Origin: Bacteroidales bacterium UBA4459
Lineage (GTDB): Bacteria; Bacteroidota; Bacteroidia; Bacteroidales; F082
Length of the DNA: 8,981 bases
Direction of reading: 5' to 3'
NCBI GenBank assembly: GCA_002389465.1
Contig: DGOT01000225.1
Coordinates: forward strand, 1-8,981
The translations under genes were made by a program, and so were the position numbers. The stretch's first letter is position 1; the number at the start of each line of letters is the position of its first letter. Positions 7,551 to 8,981 of the stretch are shown here, one piece after another. The notes beneath the pieces are model-generated. The model saw only the letters and a list, made by a program, of their open reading frames with translations. It ran no database searches and was not told the DNA's origin.

Positions 7551-8420
7551 CTATATCGTTTTTCCGAAGAGAAACATATCCAGATTACCCTCGAGGAAAA
7601 CAGATACGATGTCTGAACCTTCTTCTACGGGCTGTTCCCAAAGAACTTTCAGTCCCATTTCTTTAAGTATTTCCACTTTCGCCTTCCGGTAGGAGATACC
7701 GGCAAAAATGTAATCTTTAAACTGCTTTTTTTTGAAGTAAGCCAGTAGACGGTTGACCAAATAGTATGTATTGGTCATACTATCAGCGTAAATAGAATAG
7801 TAATAAAAAACCAGTGGAGTACCTGTAAAATTTGTTGCCAGGTCAGAAATTGTCATCGAGCCTTCGGAAATTTCCTGTTCGCGAAGTTTGAGGTATGTAT
7901 CGTATTTAAGCGGAAGAATGGTCATGTGGCCGGCATAATAATCCGACTGATCTTTTAAAATAAGATTAAGCTCGGGCAGTATTTTAGCAGCTTCCCTGAT
8001 CAGGGCAGGGTTGATTTGTTTCGGATTTTTGTTCATTTCCTGAATATCTTCCACAAACTGGATGTCCGATTCATTTGAGATCAGCCGGATCCTGTAGGTA
8101 TCAAAGGGAATATCTTCTTTATACCACGTGGCGCTGACGGGCTTCTGCATGATGGATGAGAATGAATAAGTACGCAATTTTAAGTTATAATAAATAGCGA
8201 TCGGGTTGTCGCTATTCAGGTTACGGATTACCTGGTACGGGAGAAGCAGTTTCTCTACAAAATCCTTTTCTTTTTCGGGTTTGATCAGCGTTTCGTTTTT
8301 TTCCCACCGGCTTATGGTTCGCGCATCTACGTCTAACAGTGCTCCCAGATCTGTCTGCGATAGTTTGTTATGCTTCCGGTAATCGGCTAAAAGTTCGCCC
8401 AGTGTGTTGTATTTCTTCAT
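7551..8420 (-). CDS. XRE-family HTH regulator fused to a GNAT-like acyltransferase domain
   Basis: A 289-residue protein. Residues 7-45 are an XRE/Cro-type helix-turn-helix (LGELLADYRKHNKLSQTDLG, then DVDARTISRWEKNE, the recognition helix). After a linker, residues about 75-289 look like a GNAT-type fold: paired strands (AIYYNLKLRTYSF; DTYRIRLIS), a helix, the YYAGHMTILPL strand (161-171), ITISDL-like helix start, the VFYYYSIYAD strand, and a closing helix-strand pair (AKVEILKEMGLKVLWE). I do not see the usual Q/RxxGxG/A acyl-CoA loop, so the domain may sense a ligand rather than catalyse. I chose ATG 8420 over an upstream ATG at 8537 because the extra 39 residues are Cys/Trp-rich and unlike the family, and 8420 has a purine-rich AGAGAAGAAAATAAA leader. 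It diverges from a 79-residue gene and may regulate it. HTH is sure; GNAT is moderate. Confidence 0.85.
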   Translation of the reverse strand: MKKYNTLGELLADYRKHNKLSQTDLGALLDVDARTISRWEKNETLIKPEKEKDFVEKLLLPYQVIRNLNSDNPIAIYYNLKLRTYSFSSIMQKPVSATWYKEDIPFDTYRIRLISNESDIQFVEDIQEMNKNPKQINPALIREAAKILPELNLILKDQSDYYAGHMTILPLKYDTYLKLREQEISEGSMTISDLATNFTGTPLVFYYYSIYADSMTNTYYLVNRLLAYFKKKQFKDYIFAGISYRKAKVEILKEMGLKVLWEQPVEEGSDIVSVFLEGNLDMFLFGKTI

Positions 8421-8547
8421 TTTATTTTCTTCTCTTTTAACAGACACCCAGCAAGTTACTCGGTTTTGTCGAATATTTGAAACAATAAATTTACAAAAAA
8501 TGCACCACTCGACACTGCGTGTCTGGTATTCTTCCATGAACCGGTCA

Positions 8548-8555
8548 TAGTTTTG
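8548..8555 (+). promoter_or_regulatory. Bacteroidota-type -7 element for the small divergent gene
   Basis: TAGTTTTG matches TAnnTTTG exactly and ends 25 bases before ATG 8581. The -33 position has no good TTG. It lies in the 160-bp region (8421-8580) between the HTH-GNAT start and the small gene, a natural place for control of both. I found no TAnnTTTG match on the minus strand here for the regulator. Confidence 0.45.
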
Positions 8556-8580
8556 CTGCTGAAATAAAATTACACGGATA

Positions 8581-8820
8581 ATGATTTATCATAAAATATA
8601 TATTAAAGAACAGGTTTTGAAAAAAAAACTGGAAAAGAAAGATAAAAAAAAACTGGAAGCGCTGAACTCAATTAAGGAATTGTTGAGCAAAGTGGATAAC
8701 TCTGCCGAAGTGATACCTGCCACGAACTATAGAAAATTGAGTTTAATGCTTTCTTTTTTAAAAGGAGACCGGTTGAACAGATACGAAAAACTAGTTCTTA
8801 GAGAAATAATTGATTCTTAA
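8581..8820 (+). CDS. small lysine-rich hypothetical protein
   Basis: I do not recognise this 79-residue protein. Residues 9-38 are a strongly basic, probably helical stretch (KEQVLKKKLEKKDKKKLEAL, then IKELLSKV) that could form a short coiled coil. A middle segment (SAEVIPATNYRKLSLMLSFL) and a helical C terminus (NRYEKLVLREIIDS) follow. It has 15 Lys, no Cys, and no signal peptide or membrane segment. Its DNA is visibly more AT-rich than the peptidase gene. It starts 161 bases from the divergent HTH-GNAT start, 25 bases after a TAGTTTTG element. The charge and small size would fit a nucleic-acid-binding or regulatory accessory protein, or one half of a pair with the divergent regulator, but nothing specific proves it. 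A spurious ORF in lysine-rich DNA remains possible. Confidence 0.55.
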   Translation: MIYHKIYIKEQVLKKKLEKKDKKKLEALNSIKELLSKVDNSAEVIPATNYRKLSLMLSFLKGDRLNRYEKLVLREIIDS

Positions 8821-8827
8821 AAAAATG

Positions 8828-8848
8828 AAAAAAACAGTGATCTGTTTT
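8828..8848 (-). terminator. weak hairpin with T tract, minus direction
   Basis: AAAACAG (8831-8837) and CTGTTTT (8842-8848) pair perfectly around TGAT. In the minus reading the 3' arm continues into seven T, so it could end a transcript entering from the right edge. In the plus direction, just after the small gene, the stem is A/T-rich and its T tract is only part of the stem. Weak in both senses. Confidence 0.3.
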
Positions 8849-8865
8849 CAGCACAACAAAACAAG

Positions 8866-8981
8866 ATGAGGGACAAACAAGAATGGTCTTTCGGCCAACT
8901 CTCAGAGAAACAAACAGCGGTGAACTCCCGACCATGACTTAGGATAATAACTAGAATGGTTTGGGAGATCACCCTCAAGCA
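8866..8981 (+). other. TGA-interrupted open frame running off the window edge
   Basis: ATG 8866 opens a 23-codon frame (begins MRDKQEWSFGQLSEKQ) that ends at TGA 8935-8937. The same frame then stays open to the edge, with a second ATG at 8956 (MVWEITLK). It could be a short upstream peptide before a gene starting at 8956, a remnant, or chance. There is no clear ribosome-binding site before either ATG. No function can be assigned. Confidence 0.2.
8919..8973. repeat. long imperfect hairpin, possible structured RNA or element end
   Basis: GGTGAACTCCC (8919-8929) pairs with GGGAGATCACC (8963-8973) except for one A/A mismatch. Inside it, ACCAT (8931-8935) pairs with ATGGT (8956-8960), and TTAG (8939-8942) pairs with CTAG (8951-8954) with one G-T pair. 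The apical loop is GATAATAA. Nested arms like these suggest a folded RNA or a recognition site. There is no T tract, so it is not an ordinary terminator. Confidence 0.5.

Noticed and set aside
8421..8537. 39-residue N-terminal extension of the HTH-GNAT gene from ATG 8537
   Set aside because: The added residues are Cys/Trp-rich and precede a typical XRE start. ATG 8420 has a purine-rich leader, and the stretch serves better as intergenic DNA.
8935..8937. TGA as a recoded (selenocysteine) codon
   Set aside because: The flanking peptide resembles no selenoprotein and nothing else in the window supports recoding. The hairpin overlaps the codon instead of following it at a bacterial SECIS spacing.
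8919..8973. Integron attC site or IS end
   Set aside because: The arms lack the GTTRRRY/RYYYAAC core sites of attC, no second copy occurs in the window, and no integrase or transposase is visible.
8822..8981. Minus-strand open frame of about 53 codons entering from the right edge
   Set aside because: It is rich in Cys, Ser and Phe with no motif, includes the T-tract hairpin at 8828-8848, and looks like chance translation.

Overview
The window looks like chromosomal DNA from a member of the Bacteroidota. Three things point there. A 1147-residue secreted C25 cysteine peptidase ends in a type IX secretion sorting domain. An outer-membrane barrel of the DUF3575 type sits beside it. The promoter-like sites match the TAnnTTTG -7 element of that phylum, and starts are A/T-rich without strong Shine-Dalgarno sequences. 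I see no tRNA, rRNA, CRISPR array, transposase or integrase.

Layout. Left (1-2865, + strand): a large orphan protein of about 736 residues with no signal peptide, apparently built of beta-sandwich modules and carrying a tryptophan-packed segment; then a strong hairpin terminator; then a 185-residue DUF2846-like protein that also lacks a signal peptide. Centre (2974-7395, - strand): the DUF3575-like barrel and, upstream of it in transcription order, the C25 peptidase. Each has its own -7-like element, and a terminator separates them. Right (7551-8420, - strand): a 289-residue XRE-type regulator fused to a domain resembling a GNAT acyltransferase. Diverging from it (8581-8820, + strand) is a 79-residue lysine-rich protein of unknown function with a good -7 element. 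The last 160 bases hold no convincing complete gene but contain a long imperfect hairpin and an open frame broken by one TGA. Both may belong to an element that continues past the window.

How the genes relate. The peptidase and barrel are cell-envelope proteins, but nothing shows they act together. The first two genes share a strand and both lack export signals although their folds resemble extracytoplasmic ones; a joint role is only an inference. The HTH-GNAT gene and the small divergent gene share a 160-bp intergenic region, which suggests the regulator may control both. The parts most worth follow-up are the orphan Trp-rich protein, the HTH-GNAT fusion and the structured 3' edge.
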